Below, piece after piece: positions 1-9,676 of a stretch of DNA of 64,000 nucleotides. The stretch's first letter is position 1; each line of letters starts with the position of its first letter. Both the position numbers and the translations under genes were made by a program. The stretch comes from Woronichinia naegeliana WA131 (GTDB lineage Bacteria > Cyanobacteriota > Cyanobacteriia > Cyanobacteriales > Microcystaceae): contig CP073041.1 in the NCBI GenBank assembly GCA_025370055.1, forward strand, positions 4,806,272 to 4,870,271, in the 5' to 3' direction. The notes under the pieces were generated by a model. It saw only the letters and a program-made list of their open reading frames with translations, made no database searches and was not told the origin of the DNA.

Positions 1-555
1 TTCTTTTTGTTTTGACACGGTATTCGGATGCAACGCTTCTGCCAAGGCACCTAAGTAACCAGAGGCATGATAGAAATCTAATATCTGTTCTTCCGTTTGC
101 TTTTCTAAAAACTTCCAATTTGATTCTGCCCCGTCTGCTATCCCGACCAATGTTGCCTCTGGATAACGGTTTTTCGCTCGCTCAATTTCTCTTTCTAATC
201 TTTCTAGAAAACTCTTTTTTCCATACTCTGGTGCCGCACCTAGATAGATTGTAGGTTGACGTTCGCCTTCACTATCGTATAGGGAAACGGTTCCCACCAT
301 TGCTTCACGGTAGCCATCCTCACACATCAGCATACAGGTTCCATCTAATCCTATTCCCACTGTTGCAATTTGGCTATCCTCCTTGGGCGGGGCATAACTC
401 CACGCTTCTTCTTTTGCCTGTACCACACTTCCTACTGCTTCACTCAATCTTTGGATATAGGATAGCGCTACTTTTCTACCATGATTTTCTAATAAATCAT
501 TTTTCACCTCTTTGCCTGCCATCCCTGACATTTTTGAGGATACCTGTTTTGCCAA
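1..555 (-). CDS. ISKra4-type transposase, catalytic ORF, partial (copy A)
   Basis: The 5' part of the second transposase ORF; the 3' end lies left of the window. It matches the first ~185 residues of the 312-residue ORF in copy B (44613-45551), including the GIGLDGTCMLM segment with the first catalytic Asp and the GIADGAESNW segment. The first possible codon is TTG at 555, inside the first ORF, in the +1 frame relative to it. Confidence 0.8.
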   Translation of the reverse strand, partial: MAKQVSSKMSGMAGKEVKNDLLENHGRKVALSYIQRLSEAVGSVVQAKEEAWSYAPPKEDSQIATVGIGLDGTCMLMCEDGYREAMVGTVSLYDSEGERQPTIYLGAAPEYGKKSFLERLEREIERAKNRYPEATLVGIADGAESNWKFLEKQTEEQILDFYHASGYLGALAEALHPNTVSKQKE

Positions 556-925
556 TAATGGCGTTGATGTTATGATTATCCTTGCTTCTCTTTCTAAGGG
601 GCAATACGTTTTTCCTCAAAGGTGAACGCTGATATACATGACGATTCACTATAACCTCACCATAAGGTGTTTGATATTCTTTCGGTTGCTCTCCCTTACT
701 CTTCCAGATTTCTTCACCGATTTTTAAGGGTGAACCATCTGTATCTAAATATTTCAAGGCTTCTTTGCTGGCGATGCAACCTACTTCGTTTAAGCCTTTT
801 TGAATATTTATTTCTGTATCCAACATTGAACGACTTAGTTCTAATGTTAGTTCTATTTTTATCTTTGAACCCTCTACATTAATTAGTTTTGCTGTCATCA
901 TTGTTTCCTCTTTGTCACTTTTCAT
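497..925 (-). CDS. ISKra4-type transposase, N-terminal ORF (copy A)
   Basis: A 142-residue ORF identical in protein sequence to 45493-45921 of copy B. It holds the N-terminal part of the transposase and ends in NVRDGRQRGEK. The catalytic part follows in another frame (1-555), with a 59-bp overlap. The two frames must be joined by frameshifting, or one is a decay product. Because both copies share the split, it predates the last transposition and may be functional. Confidence 0.8.
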   Translation of the reverse strand: MKSDKEETMMTAKLINVEGSKIKIELTLELSRSMLDTEINIQKGLNEVGCIASKEALKYLDTDGSPLKIGEEIWKSKGEQPKEYQTPYGEVIVNRHVYQRSPLRKNVLPLRKRSKDNHNINAIIGKTGILKNVRDGRQRGEK

Positions 926-972
926 CTCATGTTAACACTTTTCTTTTCCTTCATCAACTAAAGGTCACGCCC

Positions 973-3900
973 GTTACGACAGTCCAGGTAATGCTTTTGA
1001 TGTCCAAATAGTAGGCAACTTGGCCTATATTGCCGATGGTGATTCAGGACTACGCATAATCGACATCAGCAATCCCGCACTTCTTACTTCCAAAGGCAGT
1101 TACGACACTTCAGGTACAGCCTTGGGCGTACAAGTGGTAGGCAACTACGCCTATGTTGCAGATTATAATTCAGGACTACAGATAATCGACATCACCAATC
1201 CTGCTTCCCCTACTCTCAAAGGCAGTTACTACTCTTATCTTGCCCGTGATGTACAAATAGCAGGCAACTACGCCTATCTTGCTAGTGACACTTCAGGACT
1301 ACAAATAATCGACATCACCAATCCTGCTTCCCCTACTTTCAAAGGCAGTTACAACACTCCAGGTGTGGCCTTAGAGGTACAGATAGTGGGTAGCTTGGCC
1401 TATATTGCCGATGGTGATTCAGGACTACAAATAATCGATATCACCAATCCCGCTTCCCCCACTCTCAAAGGCAGTTACGATACCCCAGGTTCTGCCCTTA
1501 ATTTCCAAATAGTCGGTAATTTAGTCTATATTGCTGATAACTCTTCAGGAGTACAAATAGTTGATATTAGCAATCCTGCAAAACCGACATTCAAAGGCAG
1601 TTACGACACCCCAAATTATGCTCAAGGAGTGCAAATAGTCGGTAACTTTGCTTATGTTGCTGATAACGCTTCAGGACTACGAATAGTTGACATCAGCAAT
1701 CCCTCTTCCCTTAAAGGTAATTACGACACTCCAGGTAATGCCCGTAATCTCCAAATAGTCGGTAACTTAGCCTATATTGCTGACTATAGTTCATTACAAA
1801 TCATCGACATCAGCAACCCCGCTTCCTCTGTCTTTAAAGGCAGTTACAACGCTGGTTATGCCAATAATCTCCAAATAGTCGGTAACTTGGCCTATATTGC
1901 GGATGGCTCTTTAGGATTACAAGTCGTCAACATCAGCGATCCTACCGTTCCTACTTTTCAAGACAGTTACGATACGACAGGTGATGCCCAGGATGTCCAG
2001 ATAGTAGGGAACTTTGCTTATGTTGCTGATGGCTCTTCAGGATTACAAATAATTGACATCAGTAATCCCTTTTCCCTGACCTTCAAAGGCAGTTACAACA
2101 CCCCAGGTACTGCCCGTAATCTCCAAATAGTCGGTAACTTAGCCTATGTTGCTGATGATGATTCAGGACTACGAATAATTGACATCACCAATCCTGCTTC
2201 CCCCACCCTCAAAGGCAGTTACGACACTCCAGGTAATGCAGTAGATGTACAAATAGTAGGCAACCTGGCTTATATTGCTGATGGTGATTCAGGACTAAAA
2301 ATAATCGACATCACTAATCCTGCTGCTCCGACTCTCAAAGGCAGTTATAGCACCCCAAATTTTGCACAAAGCGTGGAAATAGTGGGCAACCTCGCTTATA
2401 TTGCCGATGATGATTCAGGAATACAAATAATTGATATCACCAATCCTGCCGCCCCTACTTTCAAAGCCTTTTATGGTACTCCAGGTGCAGCTTTGGGAGT
2501 AAAAGTAGTAGGAAGTACGGTTTATGCAGCCAGTGACACAAATGGAGTCAGTATCTTTGGAGCCTATAGCAGTGGTACAACTCTTAGTCTTGCCGCTACC
2601 AACGCCGTCCAAACCGAAGGCAACTCTGGCAGTAAAGCCTTTACCTTTACCGTCACCCGCACAGGCGACATCACCGCCACTAATACCGTCAACTGGGCAG
2701 TTACAGGTACAGGCACTAATCCTGCTGCGGCGGCGGACTTTGCTGGCGGCGTTTTGCCCTCTGGAACCGTCAGCTTTGCGGCTAACAGCACTTCCCAAAT
2801 TATTAGTGTTTCTGTCAATGGCGATACCACCGTTGAACCCGACGAAACCTTTACCGTTACTCTTTCCAGTCCTAGTAATGGCGCGACTCTTTCCACTGCC
2901 ACTGCCACAGGAACCATTACCAACGATGACCTGCCCAGTATTACTCTAGCCGTCGCTCCAACCAGCGTTAACGAAGATGGCACAACCAATCTGGTCTATA
3001 CCTTCAACCGTACTGGCCCCACCACTTCTGCCCTAACCGTCAACTATGGGATTACTGGCACAGCCGATGCGACCGACTACACTGGCGCGACTCATGGTAC
3101 TGGCAAAACCATCACCTTTGCAGCCAACTCAGCCACAGCCACTCTCACCATCGATCCCACAGCCGATACCACCATTGAAAGCAATGACACCGTAGCTCTA
3201 ACCTTAGCAACCGGCACAGGCTATACCGTAGGCACAACCACCGCCGTCACAGGAACCATTACCAACGATGACCTACCCTCTATTACCCTAGCTGTAGCCC
3301 CAACCAGCGTTAACGAAGATGGCACAACCAATCTGGTCTATACCTTCACCCGTACTGGCCCCACCACTTCTACCCTAACCGTCAACTATGGCATCACAGG
3401 CACAGCCGATGCGACCGACTACACTGGCGCGACCCCTGGTACAGGAAAAACGATCACCTTTGCAGCCAACTCAGCCACAGCCACCCTCACCATCGATCCC
3501 ACTGCCGATACCACCATTGAAAGCAATGACACTGTCGCTCTAACCTTAGCAACCGGCACAGGCTACACTGTAGGAACCACTGCCGCCGTCACAGGAACCA
3601 TTACTAACGATGATTTCCCCTCTATCACCCTAGCCGTCGCCCCAACCAGCGTTACCGAAGATGGTACGACTAATCTGGTCTATACCTTCACCCGCACTGG
3701 CCCCACCACCTCAGCCCTCACCGTTAATTACAGCATTGCCGGCACAGCCGATGCTACCGACTATACTGGCGCAACTCCTGGCACAGGAAAAACGATCACC
3801 TTTGCAGCCAACTCAGCCACAGCCACTCTCACCATCGATCCCACAGCCGATACCACCATTGAAAGCAATGACACCGTAGCTCTAACCTTAGCAACCGGCA

Positions 3901-5066
3901 CAGGCTACACCGTAGGAACCACTGCCGCCGTCACAGGAACCATTACCAACGATGACCTACCCTCTATTACCCTTGCTGTAGCTCCTACCAGTGTTACCGA
4001 AGATGGCACAACCAATCTGGTCTATACCTTCACCCGTACTGGCCCCACCACTTCTACCCTAACCGCCAACTATGGCATCACTGGCACAGCCGATACTACC
4101 GACTACACTGGCGCGACTCCTGGTACTGGCAAAACCATCACCTTTGCAGCCAACTCAGCCACAGCCACCCTCACCATTGATCCCACTGCCGATACCACCA
4201 TTGAAAGCAATGAAACCGTCGCTTTAACATTAGCAACAGGCACAGGCTACACCATTGGAACCACTGCGGCAGTCACGGGAACCATTACCGATGATGACAC
4301 CTCTGTCCCCAGCATTAGCTTGGCATTAAACTATGGCGGTATCAGCGAAAACAGCCCCAGTAACTTCATCTATACCTTTACTCGTACTGGCTCAACGACC
4401 AACGCCCTCACCGTTAATTATGGGATTACTGGAACCGCCGATGCGACCGACTATATAGGTGCAACTCCTGGGACAGGCAAAACCATCGTCTTCAGCGCAG
4501 GAGCCGCTACGGCCACCCTTGCCCTGGACTCAATCGGGGATACCAGCGTTGAAACTGACGAAACCATCAGCCTACAACTAGCCGCAGGAACAGGTTACAC
4601 AGTGGTTACTAGTACCGCTCAAATCGCCACCATTATCAACGATGACGGAACCCGTCGCCAAAAAGGAACCAATGGCAAAGATGTCATTTTAGGCACTAAT
4701 CTCGGCGACATTTTATCGGGCGGACTGGGCAACGATACTCTGACAGGGAGTGATGGCGGTGATTCTTTTCTCTTTAATGCAACCAATGAGGGCATTGATA
4801 CGATTACCGACTTCTCTGTCGGCAGTGATTATTTGTTAATCAAAGGTTCTGCTTTTGGAGGTGGTTTGGTTTCGGGGGATACGATTACCTCTGCTCAGTT
4901 TATTATCGGTACAGCCGCTACTAATGCAAGTCAACGTTTCATTTACAACGCGACGAATGGAGCCTTATTCTTTGATGTGGATGGTAATGGTGCTACTTCA
5001 GCTATTCAATTTGCCACTCTCAATCCGAAGTTAGGCCTCACATTTGAAGATATTTTTATTAGCTAA
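973..5066 (+). pseudogene. LVIVD-repeat / Calx-beta / RTX secreted protein, 5' end lost to IS insertion
   Basis: The reading frame is open from the IS border (972/973) to 5066. The remaining ~1360 residues hold about twelve ~42-residue LVIVD-type repeats (core VGNLAYIADGDSGLQIIDI; to about residue 515 counted from the TTG at 1020). Next come a Calx-beta-like domain and four near-identical 114-residue Calx-beta units (LPSITLAVAPTSVxEDGT), then one more diverged unit. The end is a single RTX Ca2+-binding stretch (GGLGNDTLTGSDGGDSF) with a tail ending LGLTFEDIFIS. Such proteins are typically exported by type I secretion and bind Ca2+, with propellers or adhesin rods as likely structures. No signal or ribosome site precedes the frame here, and the IS has removed the true start. 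TTG 1020 is only an arbitrary start, so the gene is probably broken. Confidence 0.85.
2931..4298 (+). repeat. Four tandem 342-bp Calx-beta-coding repeats
   Basis: Units start near 2931, 3273, 3615 and 3957, spaced exactly 342 bp (114 codons). They are nearly identical at DNA level, with mostly silent differences, which indicates recent amplification or ongoing gene conversion. A fifth, diverged unit follows after 4298. Copy number is likely to vary between strains and is a risk for assembly collapse. Confidence 0.85.
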
Positions 5067-5195
5067 ATGTCGTTAAATAGGTGATCGCTTTTTTCTTAAT
5101 TGGGAAAGGAAGGGGCGATCGCTTTTTTGTAATTGGGCTAGGACGGGATTATGTGCCATAAACTATAATCAACTTAATATTACTTGGAGTTAACC

Positions 5196-5537
5196 ATGAC
5201 TACTAGTCCAAAAACTACCATTAGTTATACTCTTGAAGATATCCTTGATCGCCTTGAGCAGAAAATAGATGGACAATTTGCCGAAGTCAATCAAAAAATC
5301 GACAAACAGTCCGCCGAAGTTAACAAACAGTTTGCTGAAGTTAATCAAAGGTTAAGTAAGCTAGAAATTGGATTAGTGGAACTTTCAGGTGAGATTAAAA
5401 TCCTAGATGAAAAGTTTAATGGCGTGGGTAAACGTATAGATAATCAAGAATTTCTTAATCGAGGAATCTTAGGGGCGTTAATTGTGGCACTGGTCGCTGG
5501 TGCGGCTAAACTATTTGGCTGGTTGCCAACGCCTTAA
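5196..5537 (+). CDS. Small coiled-coil protein with C-terminal membrane anchor
   Basis: 113 residues from ATG 5196, preceded by GGAGTT; an in-frame TTG at 5184 is less likely. The N-terminal part is a heptad-like coiled coil (EQKIDGQFAEVNQKIDKQSAEVN...). A single hydrophobic segment near the end (GILGALIVALVAGAAKLFGWL) should anchor it in a membrane. Proteins of this layout are common in cyanobacteria and have no known function. It is separated from the upstream RTX gene by 129 bp containing two copies of a gATCGCTTTTTT motif that might act as terminator-like sequence. Confidence 0.7.
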   Translation: MTTSPKTTISYTLEDILDRLEQKIDGQFAEVNQKIDKQSAEVNKQFAEVNQRLSKLEIGLVELSGEIKILDEKFNGVGKRIDNQEFLNRGILGALIVALVAGAAKLFGWLPTP

Positions 5538-5709
5538 TTGATGATGACAAGCGGTGATCGCTGTTTATGTTTATCGGTAAGGGGCGATCGCCTAACAGCA
5601 ATGACGATCCGCAGCCTTTTGTGATAGTCGCGTTATTTGATTGGCACCAAGAGAATAATCCCGCAAAAATGACAGAATAGAGACAAGCAATTATTCAACT
5701 TCCCTATTT

Positions 5710-6009
5710 ATGTCAGACCATTCAACGCCTACTTCTACCACTGGGGCCGATGCCATTGATACCGCGATCGCGTCTGGTATTGATTTTGATGGAACGCCCA
5801 TTCCCAACGCCAAACTAGAACTATATAATCGTGTGATGGGTTTAGAAGGCCAACGACAACGCAGTGGGGTTAGCAATACGATGCGCTCTCGCATTGTCCG
5901 AATTGGGGCTAAACATATTGCCCAGGCTGAACTGGATCAACAATTATTAGATGCGGGTTTTGCACCCTTAAAAGACAAGGAAATCGCTTTCTTTTACGGC
6001 GGTAAATAG
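5710..6009 (+). CDS. Conserved small cyanobacterial protein, unknown function
   Basis: 99 residues from ATG 5710. The N-terminus is Ser/Thr-rich and looks flexible. The middle and end (LYNRVMGLEGQRQRSGVSN, then KEIAFFYGGK at the very C-terminus) look like a compact, basic, conserved domain. No membrane segment or catalytic motif is seen. It runs towards hisD on the other strand, with 47 bp between stops. I do not recognise a named family. Confidence 0.7.
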   Translation: MSDHSTPTSTTGADAIDTAIASGIDFDGTPIPNAKLELYNRVMGLEGQRQRSGVSNTMRSRIVRIGAKHIAQAELDQQLLDAGFAPLKDKEIAFFYGGK

Positions 6010-6056
6010 GAGCCTTGAAACACTCTAGGACGAGAGAATCATCGTTTTTAACTCTT

Positions 6057-7364
6057 TTAAGAATCTGTATTTTCTCGTTCTCGAATTGCTAAAGCATGGG
6101 CTGGAAAATCCTCGTAATCAGCCAGAATTTTAACTGTTTCCTTCACTCGATCAAATCCTTCTTGAGTTAAATAAGCGAGGGTAGAACGCTTCAGAAAATC
6201 AAAAACGGAAACTGCCGAATAGGAGCGAGCAAAGCCTCCCGTCGGTAATACTGCATTAATGCCGATCGCATAGGTAGCTGCGGAGGAAGGGGTATAGGAA
6301 CCCAGTAAAATTTCTCCGGCATTGTCAATTTTGCCGATTAATGACAGGGGATTTTGCACCAAAAGTTCTAAATGTTCTGGGGCATAATCGTTAATAAAAT
6401 CCAGGGAAGCTTGTAAACTATCGGTTAACAAAATACCACCATAGGCGGCCAAACCCTGTTCACAAAAATCTCTGCGCCATTGCGGTAATTGTTGTAAATA
6501 ATGCTCCAGATATTGTTGAGCTTGTTGAGCTAAATTTTCACTGTGAGTGACTAATAAAGCGGCAGAATCAGAGCCATGTTCGGCTTCAATCAACAGATCT
6601 AGGGCTGCTAATTTCGGATCGGTTGTTTCATCCGCTAAAACAATTGACTCACTGGGGCCAGCCGGTAAACCCACATCAATCGTGCCAAATAAGAGACGTT
6701 TAGCAGCCGCACCGTAAATGCTACAGGGGCCGATTAATTTATCAACTTTCGAGACAGTTTTTGTTCCTAGGGCGATCGCTGCCAGGGCCTGAACTCCTCC
6801 TAACTTATAAACCTCTGTCACTCCCGCCATCTCTGCGGCTACCAGGGAAACCGGTTCTACTTTCCCGTCTTGATCAGGAGGGGTACAAACCACAATCTTT
6901 TTAACACCAGCTACCATCGCTGGCACGGCTAACATCAGCATCATGGACGGGAAGGCCCCTTTTCCCCTAGGAACGTATAGTCCCACACTCGGAATCGGTG
7001 TAATTTTTTCGCCAGCAAAGACCCCTGGTTCCACTTCTCCTAGGTGCATCTGTGGCGGTATTTGGTCTGTATGAACGGTCTTAATATTTTTAAAACTATG
7101 TTCAACGGCTCGTCTCAGATCAGGATTGACTAAACGTTGGGCTTCGGCAAATTCCTCGGCAGTCACGCGCAGATTTTCTACCGTTGCTCCAGCATAATCA
7201 AACTTCCGTGCATACTCAATTACTCCCGCATCTCCCGTTTCTTTGATGCGATCAATCACTGTCCGGGCGATCGCCATGGCCTGATCAATATCTAATTCAG
7301 AACGGCGTTTCAGTTTGGCCAATTCGGTTGGGGTTAATTGAGATAGTTTGATAATACGGATCAC
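6057..7364 (-). CDS. hisD: Histidinol dehydrogenase
   Basis: 435 residues, the usual size for HisD. The enzyme carries out the last two steps of histidine synthesis, oxidising L-histidinol to L-histidine with two NAD+ and a Zn2+ ion. Family signatures seen include GLYVPRGKGAFPS, the PAGPSES segment, the AEHGSDSAALLVT region containing metal and base ligands, EHLELL, and the C-terminal PTGGFARSYSAVSVFDFLK. Start ATG 7364 gives MIRIIKLS, with a clear match to family N-termini. It stands alone, as is common in cyanobacteria where his genes are scattered. Confidence 0.96.
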   Translation of the reverse strand: MIRIIKLSQLTPTELAKLKRRSELDIDQAMAIARTVIDRIKETGDAGVIEYARKFDYAGATVENLRVTAEEFAEAQRLVNPDLRRAVEHSFKNIKTVHTDQIPPQMHLGEVEPGVFAGEKITPIPSVGLYVPRGKGAFPSMMLMLAVPAMVAGVKKIVVCTPPDQDGKVEPVSLVAAEMAGVTEVYKLGGVQALAAIALGTKTVSKVDKLIGPCSIYGAAAKRLLFGTIDVGLPAGPSESIVLADETTDPKLAALDLLIEAEHGSDSAALLVTHSENLAQQAQQYLEHYLQQLPQWRRDFCEQGLAAYGGILLTDSLQASLDFINDYAPEHLELLVQNPLSLIGKIDNAGEILLGSYTPSSAATYAIGINAVLPTGGFARSYSAVSVFDFLKRSTLAYLTQEGFDRVKETVKILADYEDFPAHALAIRERENTDS

Positions 7365-7675
7365 AGTTTTTCTCTGTTGGTTTTATTAACTAATTAAAAA
7401 CCTTGGTTTTACTTTCATTTATTGAAGACGTTAAACTTCAGATTAGGCAATTTTCCCCTTCAAAGCGTTGGTTTTCTGTTTAACCTGATCTGTTCCCCCC
7501 TAAATTAAATTCCTCAATTATGGGGAACGTTGAATTCAAAAAGACTCTGAACGCCCCCCAAAGTTGGGGGCGTAAAATGAGGGTAACTAACAATTTTGTG
7601 TACCCAGTCGCTTCAAAGAGGCGTTAGGAGAAAAGACTTATGACTGAAGCATTCGCCGATTCTGACCCAAATCTC
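7365..7675. other. Intergenic region: hisD upstream region with a strong hairpin
   Basis: Contains a GC-rich palindrome at about 7551-7574 (ACGCCCCC, 7-nt loop, GGGGGCGT) with no following T-run on either strand, so a simple intrinsic terminator is not supported. On the plus strand a possible small ORF starts at 7640. The hisD promoter should lie in the 7365-7500 part; no clear -35/-10 was chosen. Confidence 0.5.
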
Positions 7676-7696
7676 CTACATTCCAGGAAGATTTAA
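7640..7696 (+). CDS. Possible 18-residue small ORF
   Basis: ATG 7640 follows AGGAG at 7626-7630 with good spacing and encodes MTEAFADSDPNLLHSRKI. It overlaps the 3' end of ybaB on the other strand by 21 bp. It could be a true small protein, a remnant of the 5' end of a lost gene, or chance. Only the ribosome site supports it. Confidence 0.2.
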   Translation: MTEAFADSDPNLLHSRKI

Positions 7697-8014
7697 ACCA
7701 CTGGTTAGGTTTTCCATTTTAGAGCGCATTGTTTCCGTGGATTGGGCATAGGCGGCCTTCATCGCTTCGGTAATAGAGGCACTGAGAGTTTCAACACCCT
7801 TTGCCATGGCCGCAGGATCGATCACAATACCCAGGGGTTCCTGGTTGCCGCTCATGGTGACAGTCACTAGACCATCTTCACTACTTCCGGCAACTGACAT
7901 TTCTTCTAATTCTTCTTGAAGACGTTTAGCCCCTTCCTGTACCTGCTGGGCTTTTTGGAAAGCTTCTTGTAATTCTTTAATTTTGCCGAATCCGAATCCT
8001 TTACCTTGTGTCAT
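7676..8014 (-). CDS. ybaB: YbaB/EbfC family nucleoid-associated protein
   Basis: 112 residues, typical length. YbaB/EbfC proteins form homodimers that bind DNA with little specificity and help organise the nucleoid. The N-terminal helix is rich in Gln/Glu (KELQEAFQKAQQVQEGAKRLQEEL), followed by the beta-sheet core (DGLVTVTMSGNQEPLGIVID) and the C-terminal helix ending NLTSGLNLPGM. This order is characteristic of the family. Confidence 0.93.
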   Translation of the reverse strand: MTQGKGFGFGKIKELQEAFQKAQQVQEGAKRLQEELEEMSVAGSSEDGLVTVTMSGNQEPLGIVIDPAAMAKGVETLSASITEAMKAAYAQSTETMRSKMENLTSGLNLPGM

Positions 8015-8300
8015 AAGTTGTTCTGGTTTTTAAAAATTACACGGGTTAGTGATGCTCTAGTGAAAACTAGGTTGACTGGGTTATTACACACCCTTAGCCT
8101 GACTGAAATTATAGCTCATTGGGTCGTGGGGAAGCAGTAATTCTAAATTTAGGGTTTCATGACATAAAAAGCCTTATAACAAGAGGGTTGTACAATTCTT
8201 AACAATGACAGTGATCGCTGAAACGACGCAAAACCGTTCCAAATTTATTTTTGCTGGTGGGGAAGGGCGATCGCGTTTTTGACAGGTTTTTGAAAAGAGG

Positions 8301-8552
8301 TTACTTATTCGCCGTTAATGAGAACCATTGACCTATCTTGTTGATTAACCAACTCAGCAAGGCTCCTAGAATCAAAATACTAATTGCCGGATTGAATAGG
8401 GGCAGCCACAGTTTTTGCCAGAGATGGTAGCCCAAGGGAAGGCCAGTTGATTGTCCCACAACGGCGATCGCAAACCACACAAAGCCCAATAGGACGAGAA
8501 AAACGTCAAAGACGAGAAAGCGGTTTAACCAGGTTAAAAATAGTTCTTTCAT
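8301..8552 (-). CDS. Small two-helix membrane protein
   Basis: 83 residues with two hydrophobic segments, roughly 12-34 (FLVFDVFLVLLGFVWFAIAV) and 53-70 (AISILILGALLSWLINKI). The rest is short and loop-like. No family name is recognised; similar small membrane proteins are widespread in cyanobacteria. The upstream 8015-8300 stretch holds a HIP1 site and no other visible gene. Confidence 0.6.
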   Translation of the reverse strand: MKELFLTWLNRFLVFDVFLVLLGFVWFAIAVVGQSTGLPLGYHLWQKLWLPLFNPAISILILGALLSWLINKIGQWFSLTANK

Positions 8553-8636
8553 GGCTATTCTAGCCCTCTAGTTGCCTTATTTTTGTAGCCTGATTTTACC
8601 AGAGAGAGTCGCTACATAAACTAATCATTCTTAATT

Positions 8637-9281
8637 TTATCGGCGATCGGCGATCGCTCCAGAAATTTTTTTAAGAATTTGAAGAATTTCATACAGTTTA
8701 TGACGACGGGCAATTAACAAAGAAAATGGTTCGGAAAAATCGTAGATAATTTCAGTCTTTTCTTGTATAAGTTTAACAAACATAAATAAGTCGCCATCTG
8801 TCACCAGGCCATAGAGCGGTTGGGAGGGTTGGGGATTGCCTAGCATATAAGCCAAACATTGAGGAATAGCGGCAGTGAGCGCAACGGAACGTTTGGATTC
8901 AACGATTAAAATCCAGATTTCTTGTTGAATAATAAGGGTATCAATTCTGCCTTTTAAGATTTCGTGAGTATCTTGAATTTCGATTTGAACGGGGGCTTCG
9001 GCGGTAACGAAAAAGGGTTCATCATAAAATCCAGCAAGTTCTAACAGAGGAAAGACTAAAAGCAGTTTAACGGTTTCTTCAGATAATTCTGCTCTGTCCC
9101 GATGTCTTCGATAACGTTGGTAGTATTTATCTAGAATTTGTTTTTCGAGAGTAGTAAGTTCGGGTAGATTTTCTCTCCATTCGGGGAAAAATTGATCATT
9201 ATTAGCTTGAACGAGGGGAAATTTTTGAGTGAGTTGTTCAAGGCTGATAATTCGTTTTGAAATACTGGTAATAGTCGGCAT
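8637..9281 (-). CDS. PD-(D/E)XK restriction-endonuclease-like protein
   Basis: 214 residues. The central part has the nuclease-fold signature GRIDTLII followed by WILIVESKRS (D...ExK), as in HsdR N-terminal-like domains found alone in many cyanobacteria. No helicase or methylase gene lies next to it, so it is not a complete type I system. A degraded second copy of the same gene surrounds the yefM-yoeB pair just upstream (9355-9420 and 9966-10094). The biological target is unknown; a nuclease role is inferred from the motif. Confidence 0.75.
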   Translation of the reverse strand: MPTITSISKRIISLEQLTQKFPLVQANNDQFFPEWRENLPELTTLEKQILDKYYQRYRRHRDRAELSEETVKLLLVFPLLELAGFYDEPFFVTAEAPVQIEIQDTHEILKGRIDTLIIQQEIWILIVESKRSVALTAAIPQCLAYMLGNPQPSQPLYGLVTDGDLFMFVKLIQEKTEIIYDFSEPFSLLIARRHKLYEILQILKKISGAIADRR

Positions 9282-9354
9282 AATTGTTGATACTCATAAT
9301 CAATAGCATTCTGTTTTCAAGTTTTAAAGGTTGATCGCCGTTTAATTTAGCCTA

Positions 9355-9420
9355 CCAAAAGCGATCACCGATCACTCCAGAAATATTTTTAAGAATTTGA
9401 AGAATTTGAAGAATTTCATA
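9355..9420 (-). pseudogene. 3' remnant of a duplicate PD-(D/E)XK gene
   Basis: This stretch repeats the 3' end of the intact gene at 8640-8693 (tccagaaatwtttttaagaa followed by the GAAGAATTT motif). It includes one extra GAAGAATTT unit. The homology stops at about 9420, precisely where the stop codon region of yoeB begins. The matching 5' remnant lies on the other side of the toxin-antitoxin pair. Confidence 0.75.
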
Positions 9421-9676
9421 AAATATAATGGAATCTACAGGCGATAATTGTAATTTCCTCGAATGCAACATTATAAATTAATCGGTGTTCGGAGGTAATT
9501 CGTCTTGACCAATAACCTGATAAATTCGCTTTTAATAATTCGGGTTTACCAATTCCTTCTGTGGGATTTCTAAATATATCCTTGATCAAAAGATTGACTC
9601 GCTTCAATAATTTTTTATCATTATCCTGTAACCAAAGATAATCTTCCCAAGCGGCTTCTGTAAAGGTAATTTTCAT
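9416..9676 (-). CDS. yoeB: YoeB-type toxin (RelE superfamily mRNA interferase)
   Basis: 86 residues, typical for Txe/YoeB. YoeB binds the ribosome and cleaves mRNA in the A site. Expected active-site residues are present: Glu in GIGKPELLK, Arg in SEHRLIY, and His in the C-terminal CRFHYIL. Starts at ATG 9676 and overlaps the antitoxin stop by 4 bp (ATGA type), so translation is coupled. Its stop codon falls in sequence derived from the broken duplicate gene. Confidence 0.92.
   Translation of the reverse strand: MKITFTEAAWEDYLWLQDNDKKLLKRVNLLIKDIFRNPTEGIGKPELLKANLSGYWSRRITSEHRLIYNVAFEEITIIACRFHYIL

Larger units (their letters stand above)
1..972 (-). mobile_element. ISKra4-type insertion sequence, copy A (cut by window edge)
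   Basis: Nearly identical to 44997-45968 (offset 44996) with only a few substitutions seen, for example near 833, 926 and 969. The right terminus is the inverted repeat ending at 972, which reads inward as GGGCGTGACCTTTAGTTGAT and matches both ends of copy B at 44579-45968. The other end lies left of the window. The element sits inside an LVIVD-repeat gene: from 973 the sequence continues in frame as a repeat unit. By analogy with copy B, whose target duplication is 8 bp, the duplicated target here should be GTTACGAC (973-980). The near identity of the copies implies recent transposition. Confidence 0.9.

Noticed and set aside
12-575. Plus-strand ORFs within the ISKra4 elements (also 45008-45571)
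   Set aside because: Identical in both copies only because the IS is; they are antisense to the transposase.
2415-2989. ORFs in other frames of the Calx-beta gene
   Set aside because: Repeat-driven open frames without start signals.
7549-7576. GC-rich hairpin as intrinsic terminator
   Set aside because: No T-run on either strand; left as a structural note only.
8637-9281. Complete type I restriction system
   Set aside because: Only a nuclease-like domain is present; no methylase, specificity or helicase genes nearby.
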